Shown piece by piece: positions 6,873 to 13,761 of a DNA stretch of 39,988 nucleotides. Below the pieces are notes generated by a model. That model was not told where the DNA came from. It did not search any database and worked only from the letters and a program-made list of their open reading frames with translations. Position 1 is the stretch's first letter, and each line of letters opens with the position of its first letter. The translations under genes were made by a program, and so were the position numbers. Origin of the DNA: an uncultured Lachnospiraceae bacterium (GTDB lineage: Bacteria; Bacillota; Clostridia; Lachnospirales; Lachnospiraceae); contig CANPZE010000026.1 of NCBI GenBank assembly GCA_947589315.1, forward strand, positions 1 through 39,988, given 5' to 3'.

Positions 6873-7454
6873 TTATAGATTCAATTTAAGGAAGACCATA
6901 TCCTTATCATCCTGGTCAATGGAGAGGTACCGTTTGGTAATTTCCAGCGATGAATGATTGTAGATCGACATGATCAGAGCCGGCGGAACGCCGTCCTTCC
7001 AGGCGTGATAGCCGAAGGTTTTCCGAAGGGAATGACAGCTGATCGTGCCGGTGATATGGAGCGCCAGCGCCGCGTCCTTGATGATGTGAAACGCCTGCGT
7101 CCGGTCGATCGGGCGGTTCTGCCCCTCCCGGCTCATGAAGACGTACTGGCCGGTCTTTGGAGGCTCAGGAAATGATCCCCACAACAGGGCCAACGCCTTT
7201 ACCGCCTCCTGGTTCAGGGCTATCTGGTTGTGCTTGCGGGTCTTCTGCTCCGTGATACGGATATGATCCCGGAAATGCCATCGTCCGAAATCATATACAT
7301 CGTCCCAGGTAAGCGCGAGCAGATCTCCGATCCGCAGAGACGTATTGACACCCAGGGTGAACAGCGTGTAATTTCTTACCTGATGCCGGTCGAGATAATA
7401 GGTCTTGAGTCGTTGAATATCTCTTTTGTCCTTGATGGGCTGTGTCTTTTGCAT
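6873..7454 (-). CDS. Short tyrosine recombinase (FimB/FimE-like DNA invertase)
   Basis: A 193-residue protein containing only the catalytic domain of the phage-integrase family, the size of the E. coli FimB/FimE invertases. Catalytic residues are visible: R41 in 'SLRIGDLLAL', a beta-hairpin lysine (K71 or K74), H141-x-x-R144 in 'CHSLRKTFG', H167 in 'IYNHSSLEIT' and the nucleophile Y176 in 'RYLSI'. No N-terminal arm-binding or core-binding domain is present. The start at 7454 has GGAGG 9 nt upstream; an ATG two codons earlier (7460) is only 3 nt from GGAGG, and the frame continues further upstream without a start signal. It lies alone between perfect inverted repeats, so it probably inverts its own segment and the promoter it carries. 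Confidence 0.9.
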   Translation of the reverse strand: MQKTQPIKDKRDIQRLKTYYLDRHQVRNYTLFTLGVNTSLRIGDLLALTWDDVYDFGRWHFRDHIRITEQKTRKHNQIALNQEAVKALALLWGSFPEPPKTGQYVFMSREGQNRPIDRTQAFHIIKDAALALHITGTISCHSLRKTFGYHAWKDGVPPALIMSIYNHSSLEITKRYLSIDQDDKDMVFLKLNL

Positions 7455-7478
7455 TCTCATGCACCTCCGCTTAGAAAT

Positions 7479-7508
7479 TTGGCAAAAATTGCCATATTCT
7501 AATACTAT
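7479..7508 (+). promoter_or_regulatory. Possible rightward promoter with operator-like dyad
   Basis: TTGGCA (7479-7484), 18 nt, TACTAT (7503-7508) is a weaker sigma-A-like promoter pointing toward the loaP-like gene in the present orientation. The perfect dyad TGGCAA-AAA-TTGCCA (7480-7494) overlaps the -35 box and also lies in the leader of the recombinase gene, so a regulator bound there could control both directions. Evidence is pattern only. Confidence 0.35.
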
Positions 7509-7584
7509 CAGTCTTTTCAGAATATTTGGTCGATTTATGCACAAAATGACAGACTGCTTTCTTTTCGGCATGCCCCGCCATGCG

Positions 7585-7615
7585 AGTTCAACACAATGTT
7601 ATATTCTGTTGAACT
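7585..7615 (-). repeat. Right 31-bp inverted repeat (recombination site)
   Basis: Exact reverse complement of the left repeat: AGTTCAACA, core CAATGTTATATTC, TGTTGAACT. Identity stops at both edges of the 31 bp, which defines the site. In the inverted arrangement the bases inside the left repeat (GGATATCACC) would come to face GGACATTCACC outside this one, and would extend the dyad to about 18 paired bases with one mismatch and one bulge. Confidence 0.9.
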
Positions 7616-7864
7616 GGACATTCACCCAAAAGGAACTGGCGGATGCCACACGATACCGTGACGTATCCGCCCGCTTTATGAAAACCGGGACGGAGTGCGT
7701 GGGTCTTGCGGCAGCGTACGCCGGAAAGGGGTTATACGGCCACAGCGTGGGCATCGGCCATTCGGGCCGCCTTTAAGTTACGAAAGAAGCAGAAGGCGGT
7801 GCGAAAGGGCGAAGCTTACCCTTTTGCGGCTCCCGGTACCGAACGAAGGGAGCGATCAGGGCTT
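7616..7864 (+). promoter_or_regulatory. Structured leader of the loaP-like gene
   Basis: About 250 bp with no convincing start codon but several strong hairpins. GGCGGAT (7638-7644) pairs with ATCCGCC (7665-7671) and encloses a nested CACG-ATAC-CGTG hairpin. CGGCC (7755-7759) pairs with GGCCG (7765-7769), followed by CCTTT. GCGAAAGGG (7801-7809) pairs with CCCTTTTGC (7819-7827) with one G-U pair. LoaP-type antiterminators recognise a hairpin in the 5' leader of their operon, so one of these may be the loading site; the second could act as a weak terminator. An open frame from 7706 crosses this region but lacks a ribosome-binding site. Confidence 0.5.
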
Positions 7865-8644
7865 ATGCTGTGGTACGTGATTCAGACCTATACGGGACGG
7901 GAGGAGAAACTGCTCTGCATGCTGCGGCGCATGGTGCCGCGGCAGCTGTACGGCGACTGCTTCGTAGCCTATCACGAACAGCTGCGCCACCGGCAGCAGG
8001 AGAACCAGATCCATATCGAGCGGATCTTTCCCGGCTATGTATTTGTCACATCCGACGCGCCGGACGAGCTGTTTCTGTTCCTGAAAAATGTCCCCGCGAT
8101 GTCGAAAATGATCTCCGACGGCGAGTTCTATTTCCTGCCTCTGGATCCAGTGGAGGCACATTTCCTGGAAGAGATCATGGACGGGGATCACGTGATCCGG
8201 CTCTCCTATGTGGCGACGGACGGCAGGGACCATGTTACCTACGTAACCGGCCCGCTGGAGGCGGCGCTGAAAGAGGATGAGAAGCGGGTCACGGGATATC
8301 ATTTCCGGCTTCGGTATGCGCGGGTGCGGCTGGCGTTGGCCGGTGAGGAGAAGGAAGTGCGGATGGGGATCATTCTGGACAATGACGTCCGCAGGGAGCT
8401 GACCTACGGCAAGGTGGAGGCGCCGATCGCCGTTCCGGAGAAATACCGTCTGATTCCCCATGAGGCGGAGCATCATGATTTCACCCAGGGCGAGACGGTC
8501 CGGGTGATCCGCGGCACGTTTGCGCCGTCGACGGCGATGATCTATCAGGTGAAGAAGCACAGCGTGGTCATCGGCGTGAAGCTCTTCGGGAGGGATACCC
8601 CCTCGGAGGTGTCGTTCGGCGATATCGAGAAGATTTCAACGTGA
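7865..8644 (+). CDS. loaP: LoaP-like NusG paralog, transcription antiterminator
   Basis: A 259-residue NusG-family protein. The N-terminal NGN domain opens with 'WYVIQTYTGREEKL' and includes 'IFPGYVFV', the NusG core. A linker domain carries 'VTGPLEAALK', and a C-terminal KOW domain (about residues 204-258) contains 'QGETVRVIRGTFA' and ends 'VSFGDIEKI'. LoaP proteins bind RNA polymerase and a leader-RNA hairpin and allow it to read through terminators in long polysaccharide or antibiotic operons. The start at 7865 (MLWYVIQTY) matches the family N-terminus; the longer upstream frame is leader sequence. It sits directly after the invertible element and heads the capsule operon, so it is likely the switch's direct target. 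Confidence 0.85.
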   Translation: MLWYVIQTYTGREEKLLCMLRRMVPRQLYGDCFVAYHEQLRHRQQENQIHIERIFPGYVFVTSDAPDELFLFLKNVPAMSKMISDGEFYFLPLDPVEAHFLEEIMDGDHVIRLSYVATDGRDHVTYVTGPLEAALKEDEKRVTGYHFRLRYARVRLALAGEEKEVRMGIILDNDVRRELTYGKVEAPIAVPEKYRLIPHEAEHHDFTQGETVRVIRGTFAPSTAMIYQVKKHSVVIGVKLFGRDTPSEVSFGDIEKIST

Positions 8645-8646
8645 AA

Positions 8647-8671
8647 ACGGGGCAGGTTCAAACCGCCCCGT
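8647..8671 (+). promoter_or_regulatory. Bulged hairpin between the two loaP-like genes
   Basis: ACGGGGC, a single bulged A (8654), GGT, loop TCAA, ACC, GCCCCGT: a 10-bp stem with one bulge, starting 3 bp after the first loaP-like stop codon. No U-run follows directly (GGGAAGCAATGTTTTC), so it is not a clean terminator. It could be an antiterminator recognition hairpin or an mRNA processing site. Confidence 0.5.
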
Positions 8672-8716
8672 GGGAAGCAATGTTTTCATCATTCAGAAGG
8701 AAAGGGGCGGACACGG

Positions 8717-9682
8717 ATGCAATGGTACCTGCTTAAGACATGGGCCGGCCGGGAGGAAGAACTGGTAAAGGAAATCCGGCGGACCGTTCCGGCCTATCTG
8801 TATGAAGAAGTATTTGTGATCCATACCGAGCGGATCTGGCGGCGGCAGGGGCGGAGCATCATCCACCAGGAGCCGCTTTTCCGGGGCTGCGCCTTCCTGA
8901 CCTGCAGGGATTCGGAGCCCATCTGGCGGCGGATGGGGCAGGTGCCGTTCCTGTCGAAATGGATGGACCTGGGGTATCTGACCGTCTATCCCCTGATGGA
9001 GAAGGACGCGGCTTTCCTGCAGAAGATCGCAGGCGACGGGCATGTGATGCGCCTGTCGTATGTGCTGCGGGAGCGCGGCGGGATGGGGAGCGAGGCATTG
9101 GCTGTCGCGGGCGGCGGTGCGCAGAGCGTCATGGGAAGCGGTGAACCTGCGACTATGGGCGGTAGAGCATCTGCGGTTCTGAGCAACGGCGCATCTGCGG
9201 TCGTGGATAACGGGGCATTGGCAGTCATGGACAATGGCGCACCGGCGATCCTGGGAAGCGAGGCATTGGCTGTCGCGGACAACGGCGTCCGCTACCATGT
9301 CTCCGGCCCGCTGGAATATTGCCTGAAAGACATCGAGACCATCGAGTTCCGGAAACGTTTCGTGAAGCTGCGGAAACGACTCTGGGGCGAAGACATGGTG
9401 ATCGCCATGGGAATGATCCTGAATGAGGACCTGGAGCAGAAGCTGATCTACGAGGGCCTGGAAGTGACGGTGGAGCTGCCGCAGAGCTGGACGGACCTGG
9501 AGGTCCGGAAAGGCGCGGACGGAAAGCATGCGTACATCCCCGGAGAGAGGAGCCCTCTGGCGAACGGGACGCTCCGTCCTGTGGACGGAGAGATTCGGCC
9601 GGAGGACCGTACACGCTATCCTGCGGATGGCATGATCACGATGCTTCCGGGAAATTATGGAGAAATCGCGCGGGTGGGGTAA
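8717..9682 (+). CDS. Second LoaP-like NusG paralog, KOW-less and repeat-bearing
   Basis: A 321-residue paralog of the preceding protein. 'QWYLLKTWAGREEELV', 'LSKWMDLGYL', 'GHVMRLSYV', 'VSGPLEYCLKD' and 'MGMILNEDLEQKL' align with its NGN and linker regions. Two differences stand out. A block of eight 8-residue repeats (residues 128-191) is inserted between 'RLSYVLRERG' and 'YHVSGPL'. The protein also stops at 'GNYGEIARVG', where the KOW domain of the first paralog begins ('QGETVRVIRG'). It may still bind RNA polymerase but could not make KOW-dependent contacts. It could be a variant antiterminator or an inhibitor, by analogy with UpxZ acting on UpxY in Bacteroides; that is inference. A direct repeat spanning its 3' end suggests rearrangement. 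Confidence 0.8.
   Translation: MQWYLLKTWAGREEELVKEIRRTVPAYLYEEVFVIHTERIWRRQGRSIIHQEPLFRGCAFLTCRDSEPIWRRMGQVPFLSKWMDLGYLTVYPLMEKDAAFLQKIAGDGHVMRLSYVLRERGGMGSEALAVAGGGAQSVMGSGEPATMGGRASAVLSNGASAVVDNGALAVMDNGAPAILGSEALAVADNGVRYHVSGPLEYCLKDIETIEFRKRFVKLRKRLWGEDMVIAMGMILNEDLEQKLIYEGLEVTVELPQSWTDLEVRKGADGKHAYIPGERSPLANGTLRPVDGEIRPEDRTRYPADGMITMLPGNYGEIARVG
9098..9289. repeat. Eight 24-bp in-frame repeats in the second loaP-like gene
   Basis: Eight consecutive 24-bp units encode the octapeptides LAVAGGGA, QSVMGSGE, PATMGGRA, SAVLSNGA, SAVVDNGA, LAVMDNGA, PAILGSEA and LAVADNGV. The unit length keeps the reading frame. Alanine, valine and glycine positions are conserved while other positions vary, so the array is not a very recent expansion, although the first and last units are close in DNA sequence. 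Confidence 0.85.
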
Positions 9683-9763
9683 AAGCCGGCGGGAACGCCA
9701 CACCGCCTGCCGGAACGAAAAATCATAGAGAAATCGCGCGGGTGGGATGAGAATCCCGCCCGC
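9660..9763 (+). promoter_or_regulatory. Direct repeat and two strong hairpins before the capsule genes
   Basis: A 19-bp sequence GAGAAATCGCGCGGGTGGG occurs at 9660-9678 (end of the second loaP-like gene) and again at 9728-9746. Between the copies CCGGCGGG (9686-9693) pairs with CCTGCCGG (9706-9713). The second copy forms the 5' arm of an 11-bp stem, GCGGGTGGGAT (9738-9748) with ATCCCGCCCGC (9753-9763), closed by a GAGA (GNRA) tetraloop and with one G-U pair. The tail TGTTCATATT is only weakly U-rich. This could be a terminator overcome by LoaP, or a protein-binding hairpin. Confidence 0.55.
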
Positions 9764-9824
9764 TGTTCATATTATCGGCCGCGCGGGCACCGGACAAGCC
9801 GGGTCTACGCGGCAGGGACAACAG

Positions 9825-10802
9825 ATGACTAAGACACTGACGGTCGCGGTACCCATGTACCGCGTTGAAACCTATATAGACGAATGCCTGACATCCCTGG
9901 CGGTTCCTGAGGCGGGAGACGATCTGGAGGTCCTGATCGTCAACGACGGTTCCCCGGACGGCTCCAGGGACAGAGCGGCCCGGTACGAATCCCGCTGGCC
10001 GGAGATCTTCCGCATCATCGACAAGGAGAACGGCGGCCACGGATCCGCGGTCAACCGGGGCGTCCGGGAGGCGTCAGGCCGGTATTTCAAGGTAGTGGAC
10101 GGCGACGATTACGTGGACCGGGACGGCCTCCTCCATCTGATCGCATTTCTGAAGCAATGCTATGCGGACATGGTCCTGACCAATTACAGCTGGGTGAACG
10201 ACCGGACCGGCAAGCAGAAGCAGGAAGTGAAGGAGATCTGCCCGGGGCTGCTCTACGGCGTCGCCTATCCGCTGGCAGAGGCGGCGGAGCAAATGTTTCT
10301 GAAAATGCACGCCGTCACATACCGGACGGATGTGCTGCGGCAGGCGAAGCCGCTGGATGAGCATTGCTTTTACGTGGATACGGAATACCTTCTGTATCCG
10401 CTTCCATTTGTCGAAACCGTGGCCGTTCTGCCCGACAGCGTCTACCGCTACCGGATCGGCCTGCCGGGACAGAGCATGAATCCGCAGAGGATGCGGGAGA
10501 GGTGCGGACAGCATGAGAAGGTGCTGGAGCGCCTCCTTTTCTTTTATGGGGAAATGACCGACCCGGCCGCACGGACGGCGGCGCGGGAGCTGATCGCCCG
10601 GATGGCGGTGAGCCAGTACCGGATCTATCTGAGCTTCCCGGACAGCCATAAGGCACAGATGGTGGCGCTGGAAGACCGGCTGCGCAGGGACTTCCCGGAG
10701 ATCTACGGGGCGGTCCGCAACCGGGCGGTGCTGTGGCAGAGGCGGACAGGCTACCGGCTCTATGGGGTGGCGTCGCTGGCGGTGCGGGCGATGCAGAAGT
10801 AA
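9825..10802 (+). CDS. Glycosyltransferase family 2 protein
   Basis: A 325-residue GT-A fold inverting glycosyltransferase. 'LTVAVPMYRVETYIDECL' is the GT2 N-terminal strand, 'VLIVNDGSPDGS' the nucleotide-binding loop, 'NGGHGSAVNRG' the following loop and 'VDGDDYVD' the DxD-type metal site. The C-terminal part (from about residue 140) is variable and helical. The start ATG at 9825 is chosen because it gives the canonical N-terminus; the frame opens at 9747 inside the GNRA hairpin. It is the first sugar-handling gene of the operon and GC-rich like its neighbours. Donor and acceptor are unknown. Confidence 0.85.
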   Translation: MTKTLTVAVPMYRVETYIDECLTSLAVPEAGDDLEVLIVNDGSPDGSRDRAARYESRWPEIFRIIDKENGGHGSAVNRGVREASGRYFKVVDGDDYVDRDGLLHLIAFLKQCYADMVLTNYSWVNDRTGKQKQEVKEICPGLLYGVAYPLAEAAEQMFLKMHAVTYRTDVLRQAKPLDEHCFYVDTEYLLYPLPFVETVAVLPDSVYRYRIGLPGQSMNPQRMRERCGQHEKVLERLLFFYGEMTDPAARTAARELIARMAVSQYRIYLSFPDSHKAQMVALEDRLRRDFPEIYGAVRNRAVLWQRRTGYRLYGVASLAVRAMQK

Positions 10803-10849
10803 GCCACTCAATGAATTCGCGAAAAGTATGAATGGAGGAACAAACCCCC

Positions 10850-12298
10850 ATGAATCCGATCAGAACCTTATATATCCGCAACATCCTGCGGGACCTCTGG
10901 GCCGCCAGGGTGAAAGCGGCGGCGTTCACCGCGGTCTGCATCGCCGTCTCGATCGCATTTGCCATGCGTCCGGGTACGCCTGCGAATCTGACCGACGAGC
11001 AGAAGGAAGAGCTGGCGGCCTACGAGCAGCAGCTCGACGAATACGACGCCGCCATCAGCGATATCGAAGCGAGCATCCGTGAAAATGACCGGCAGACCGA
11101 GGAGCTGCGCACCTATGTGAACAATTCCATCTATATGCACCTGGATCCGGACAACATCCAGACAGCCACGGTCCAGTACGGTCTGCAGACGGAAGGCAAT
11201 GTTGGCAATATCCTGAATTCATTTATCACATATATCAATGACGGCGGTCTGCGGGAATCCGTACCCGCCGAAGACGCCGACCTGCAGCCGGAGTACTGGA
11301 GGGACGTGGTCAGCAGCTATATCAACAGCAACATCCTGAATATCACGGTTCTTCACTACGACGCCGGCCGCTGCGCGCGGATCATGAATCTCATCAAGCA
11401 GCGGCTTCAGGAGCAGATCCCCGAGATCCAGGCCGTCCAGGGCGGGTTCACCCTGACGGAAATGGAATCCACCCAGTATGTGAAGGCGGACGCCGGGATC
11501 GTCAATACCCAGAACGGCTACCTGAACAGCCTGAAGGGCTTCGAGACGAGCAGCGCGGACCTGCATAACCGGCTGATCTCTTACCGGAACAACAAAAGCA
11601 GCTACATGGAGAACAACGCCCCCGATTTCGCCTCTGACGCGGAAAAAGCCGGACAGGAAGAAAGCCGGGGAAGGCGCATGATGAAATACGCCCTGGCCGG
11701 GATTCTCTTCGGCCTGGTTCTGTCCTGCGCCGTACTCCTCCTGCGCTATATCATGAGCGACCGGCTTCGGTCGAAGGAAGACCTGCGGGATACGGGGCTC
11801 AATGTACTGGGAAGCTATCACGCAAAGCGCGGATACGGCCCGGAGATCGGGCGCAGCGTCATGGATGTGAAGATGCTGGCGGAGACAGCGGCCGCCCCGG
11901 GCAGAGGCGACGGAGGAATGTCTGCAAAGACCGTTGCAGATATTTGTTCCGTTGGCGATATCGGTTCTGCCGCCAACATTAATTCCGTTGCAAATAACGG
12001 CGCGGCGTTGGAGAATCAGACCGGACGCCCGGCAGTATACCTCAGCGGCCTTCACGATGATGAGATCACACGGAAGGTCGCCGGCGACTATGTTGCGGCA
12101 TTAGCCGGGGAAGGCGCGGGTGCCTCCCTGGGATTTCATATCGATGAAAATGCAGACGAGCTGAAGCAGATGATCGCCGCCAGCAGCTGCCTGCTGATCG
12201 CCCAGGCGGGCAAGACCACCTTCCGGGATCTGAAGAAGCAGATGCAGATCTGCGAGCGGTTCCGGGTGACCGTGATCGGATGCGTGGTGATCGAATGA
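10850..12298 (+). CDS. Wzz/Wzc-like chain-length protein with degenerate kinase tail
   Basis: A 482-residue polysaccharide co-polymerase. A first membrane segment lies near residues 22-40, a coiled coil follows ('LTDEQKEELAAYEQQLDEYD'), then a large extracytoplasmic region and a second membrane segment near 278-303 ending 'RYIMSDRLRSKEDL'. This is the Wzz topology. The cytoplasmic tail ends 'CLLIAQAGKTTFRDLKKQM' and 'VIGCVVIE', which resembles the last strands of a BY-kinase/CpsD domain, but no Walker A motif is present, so it is probably not an active kinase. A short degenerate 7-residue repeat (near ADICSVG, DIGSAAN, INSVANN) lies in the tail. The start at 10850 uses the GGAGG inside the upstream in-frame ATG codon at 10832. 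It should control chain length of the exported polymer. Confidence 0.75.
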   Translation: MNPIRTLYIRNILRDLWAARVKAAAFTAVCIAVSIAFAMRPGTPANLTDEQKEELAAYEQQLDEYDAAISDIEASIRENDRQTEELRTYVNNSIYMHLDPDNIQTATVQYGLQTEGNVGNILNSFITYINDGGLRESVPAEDADLQPEYWRDVVSSYINSNILNITVLHYDAGRCARIMNLIKQRLQEQIPEIQAVQGGFTLTEMESTQYVKADAGIVNTQNGYLNSLKGFETSSADLHNRLISYRNNKSSYMENNAPDFASDAEKAGQEESRGRRMMKYALAGILFGLVLSCAVLLLRYIMSDRLRSKEDLRDTGLNVLGSYHAKRGYGPEIGRSVMDVKMLAETAAAPGRGDGGMSAKTVADICSVGDIGSAANINSVANNGAALENQTGRPAVYLSGLHDDEITRKVAGDYVAALAGEGAGASLGFHIDENADELKQMIAASSCLLIAQAGKTTFRDLKKQMQICERFRVTVIGCVVIE

Positions 12299-13755
12299 CC
12301 GGACGTGCCGTACCGGCGGAAGGAACGCCGGTAAAAGGAATTGAAGCATTGTTGGACGGGTGGAAGCGGGCTGTGGATATGAAGGCGGCACTGGCCGACC
12401 GGTATACCGGTGAAATGATGTTCCTGGCAGGCTTCGGTATCTATCAGATCATCTGCATGTGGGCCACAACCATGTTCCCGTTCCCCTATCGGATCAATCT
12501 TCTGGGACGTTTGGCGGCCATGGGAATCGTGGCGCTGAAGGTGCTGCTCTACGGCGGTTACCGGCCCTGGCAGCTGACTGGAATCCTTCTGGCCGGCGGC
12601 TGTTCGGCGGTAACGCTCCTCACCACCGGCTATATCCATCCCTTCGTATGGATCCTGTTCCTGGCGGGAAGCCGGGACGTGCCGCTTAAGAAGATCCTGG
12701 AGGTTTATCTGGTCATCACCGGAGCCGGAATGCTCCTGGCCTACGGCGCATCCATGCTGGGGATCATCGAGAATCTGCAATATGTGACAGAGAAACGGGG
12801 GATCCGCAATTCCTTCGGGATTGTCTATACCACGGACTTCTCGGCACATATTTTCTATATGATGGTGATCGGCTTCTACCTGCTGGGGGAAAGGCTGCGC
12901 GGATGGCATTACCTGGGCGGCGTGGCGGTAGCTGCGCTGATCTGGCATTACTGCAACGCGAGGCTGGATACGGTATGTATTCTGCTGATGGTGGGGGTGT
13001 TCTGGGTTGGGAATCGGATCATGCGGGTTCATCCGCGGGGGGCTGAGCTCAGAAAAACCGAAAGTACCGGTAATACTGGAAATGCTCGAAATACCGGATA
13101 TACCGGAAATGCCGTATATACGAGCGGCTCAGTGTCTGGCCTGGCGGGTATCGATATGCAATCGAACGGTTCGACTTCCCTGCAGTTGCAAGCTGACATG
13201 CGTATCCGTTACGCCTGGACGCATATCTGGCAGACTGCAGGCTACTTTACCATACCGGCTTGTGCCGCTGCCGCTCTGGCTCTGACCTGGGCATACGGCA
13301 AGATCGGCGGCAGAATGCTTGAGAAGCTGAATGAGTTATCCGGTACCCGTCTGCGGTTGGGCTGGCAGGGCATCGAGGAACACGGTTTTCATTTGTTTGG
13401 GCGGACGATCGAAAGCGTCGGAGCCGGACAGACGACCGAGAAGATCGCGGAGTATTTCTTCGTAGACAGTTCTTATGTCAATATGTTCCTGCGATTCGGA
13501 GTCTTCTTCGGGGCAGCGGTATTGCTCTGCTATGTGATCAGCTGCCGGAAGAACCGCTGTGATCTGCATTATCTGTATATGATCGCCATCGTGGCGGTCA
13601 ACTGTATGGTGGCCCATCATCTGATGGAAGCCGCCTATAATCCGTTGCTGCTGGCAGCGGCCGCCGGTTGTGTGCGGGCATGTGGGCAAACAGCTATGTA
13701 TGGCTGCGGCACTGCGACCGGCTCAAACAGAAGAATTAAGTTACGCAAGAGGTGA
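12295..13755 (+). CDS. Wzy-like polysaccharide polymerase/ligase membrane protein (first copy)
   Basis: A 486-residue multi-pass membrane protein with roughly ten hydrophobic segments and a large polar loop, as in O-antigen/capsule polymerases. The loop near 'RLGWQGIEEHGFHLFGRTIES' resembles the extracytoplasmic loop of Wzy-type proteins. A repeat-rich hydrophilic stretch (TGN TGN ARN TGY TGN) lies near residue 260. The ATG at 12295 overlaps the stop of the chain-length gene as ATGA; an ATG five codons earlier is also possible. It sits in the GC-rich conserved head of the operon, whereas a second Wzy-like protein lies in the AT-rich block. Wzy-like polymerase versus ligase cannot be decided from sequence. 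Confidence 0.65.
   Translation: MTGRAVPAEGTPVKGIEALLDGWKRAVDMKAALADRYTGEMMFLAGFGIYQIICMWATTMFPFPYRINLLGRLAAMGIVALKVLLYGGYRPWQLTGILLAGGCSAVTLLTTGYIHPFVWILFLAGSRDVPLKKILEVYLVITGAGMLLAYGASMLGIIENLQYVTEKRGIRNSFGIVYTTDFSAHIFYMMVIGFYLLGERLRGWHYLGGVAVAALIWHYCNARLDTVCILLMVGVFWVGNRIMRVHPRGAELRKTESTGNTGNARNTGYTGNAVYTSGSVSGLAGIDMQSNGSTSLQLQADMRIRYAWTHIWQTAGYFTIPACAAAALALTWAYGKIGGRMLEKLNELSGTRLRLGWQGIEEHGFHLFGRTIESVGAGQTTEKIAEYFFVDSSYVNMFLRFGVFFGAAVLLCYVISCRKNRCDLHYLYMIAIVAVNCMVAHHLMEAAYNPLLLAAAAGCVRACGQTAMYGCGTATGSNRRIKLRKR
13066..13119. repeat. 9-bp in-frame repeats in the first wzy-like gene
   Basis: Six consecutive 9-bp units near the consensus ACCGGAAAT encode TGN, TGN, ARN, TGY, TGN and AVY. They lie in a hydrophilic loop and change length in frame. 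This is the third gene in a row at this end of the operon with an in-frame repeat tract. Confidence 0.7.
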
Positions 13756-13761
13756 CCCGAG

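Larger units (their letters stand above)
6740..7615. mobile_element. Candidate self-inverting recombinase/promoter element
   Basis: An 876-bp segment bounded by perfect 31-bp inverted repeats (6740-6770 and 7585-7615). It carries only one gene, a short tyrosine recombinase, plus promoter-like sequences facing out of each end. This is the architecture of a phase-variation switch, compare FimB/FimE with fimS or RecV-type switches in Clostridioides. The segment lies directly upstream of a LoaP-like antiterminator and a capsule operon, and downstream of a terminated gene, so the outward promoter would switch the operon. Inversion itself is inferred and not observable in a single sequence. Confidence 0.8.

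Noticed and set aside
6740-7615. Integrated plasmid or prophage with att sites
   Set aside because: The repeats are inverted rather than direct, and the segment carries only the recombinase, so excision is not expected.
7706-7864. N-terminal extension of the LoaP-like protein
   Set aside because: The extra 53 codons lack a ribosome-binding site, do not resemble the family and overlap strong RNA hairpins; the family N-terminus begins at 7865.
8693-9703. Long minus-strand open frame opposite the second LoaP-like gene
   Set aside because: GC-rich DNA gives long antisense frames; this one is low-complexity and lacks recognisable motifs.
10832-10849. Upstream start of the chain-length gene
   Set aside because: The ATG at 10832 is part of the GGAGG ribosome-binding region of the better start at 10850; the same pattern applies at 2265 versus 2250.
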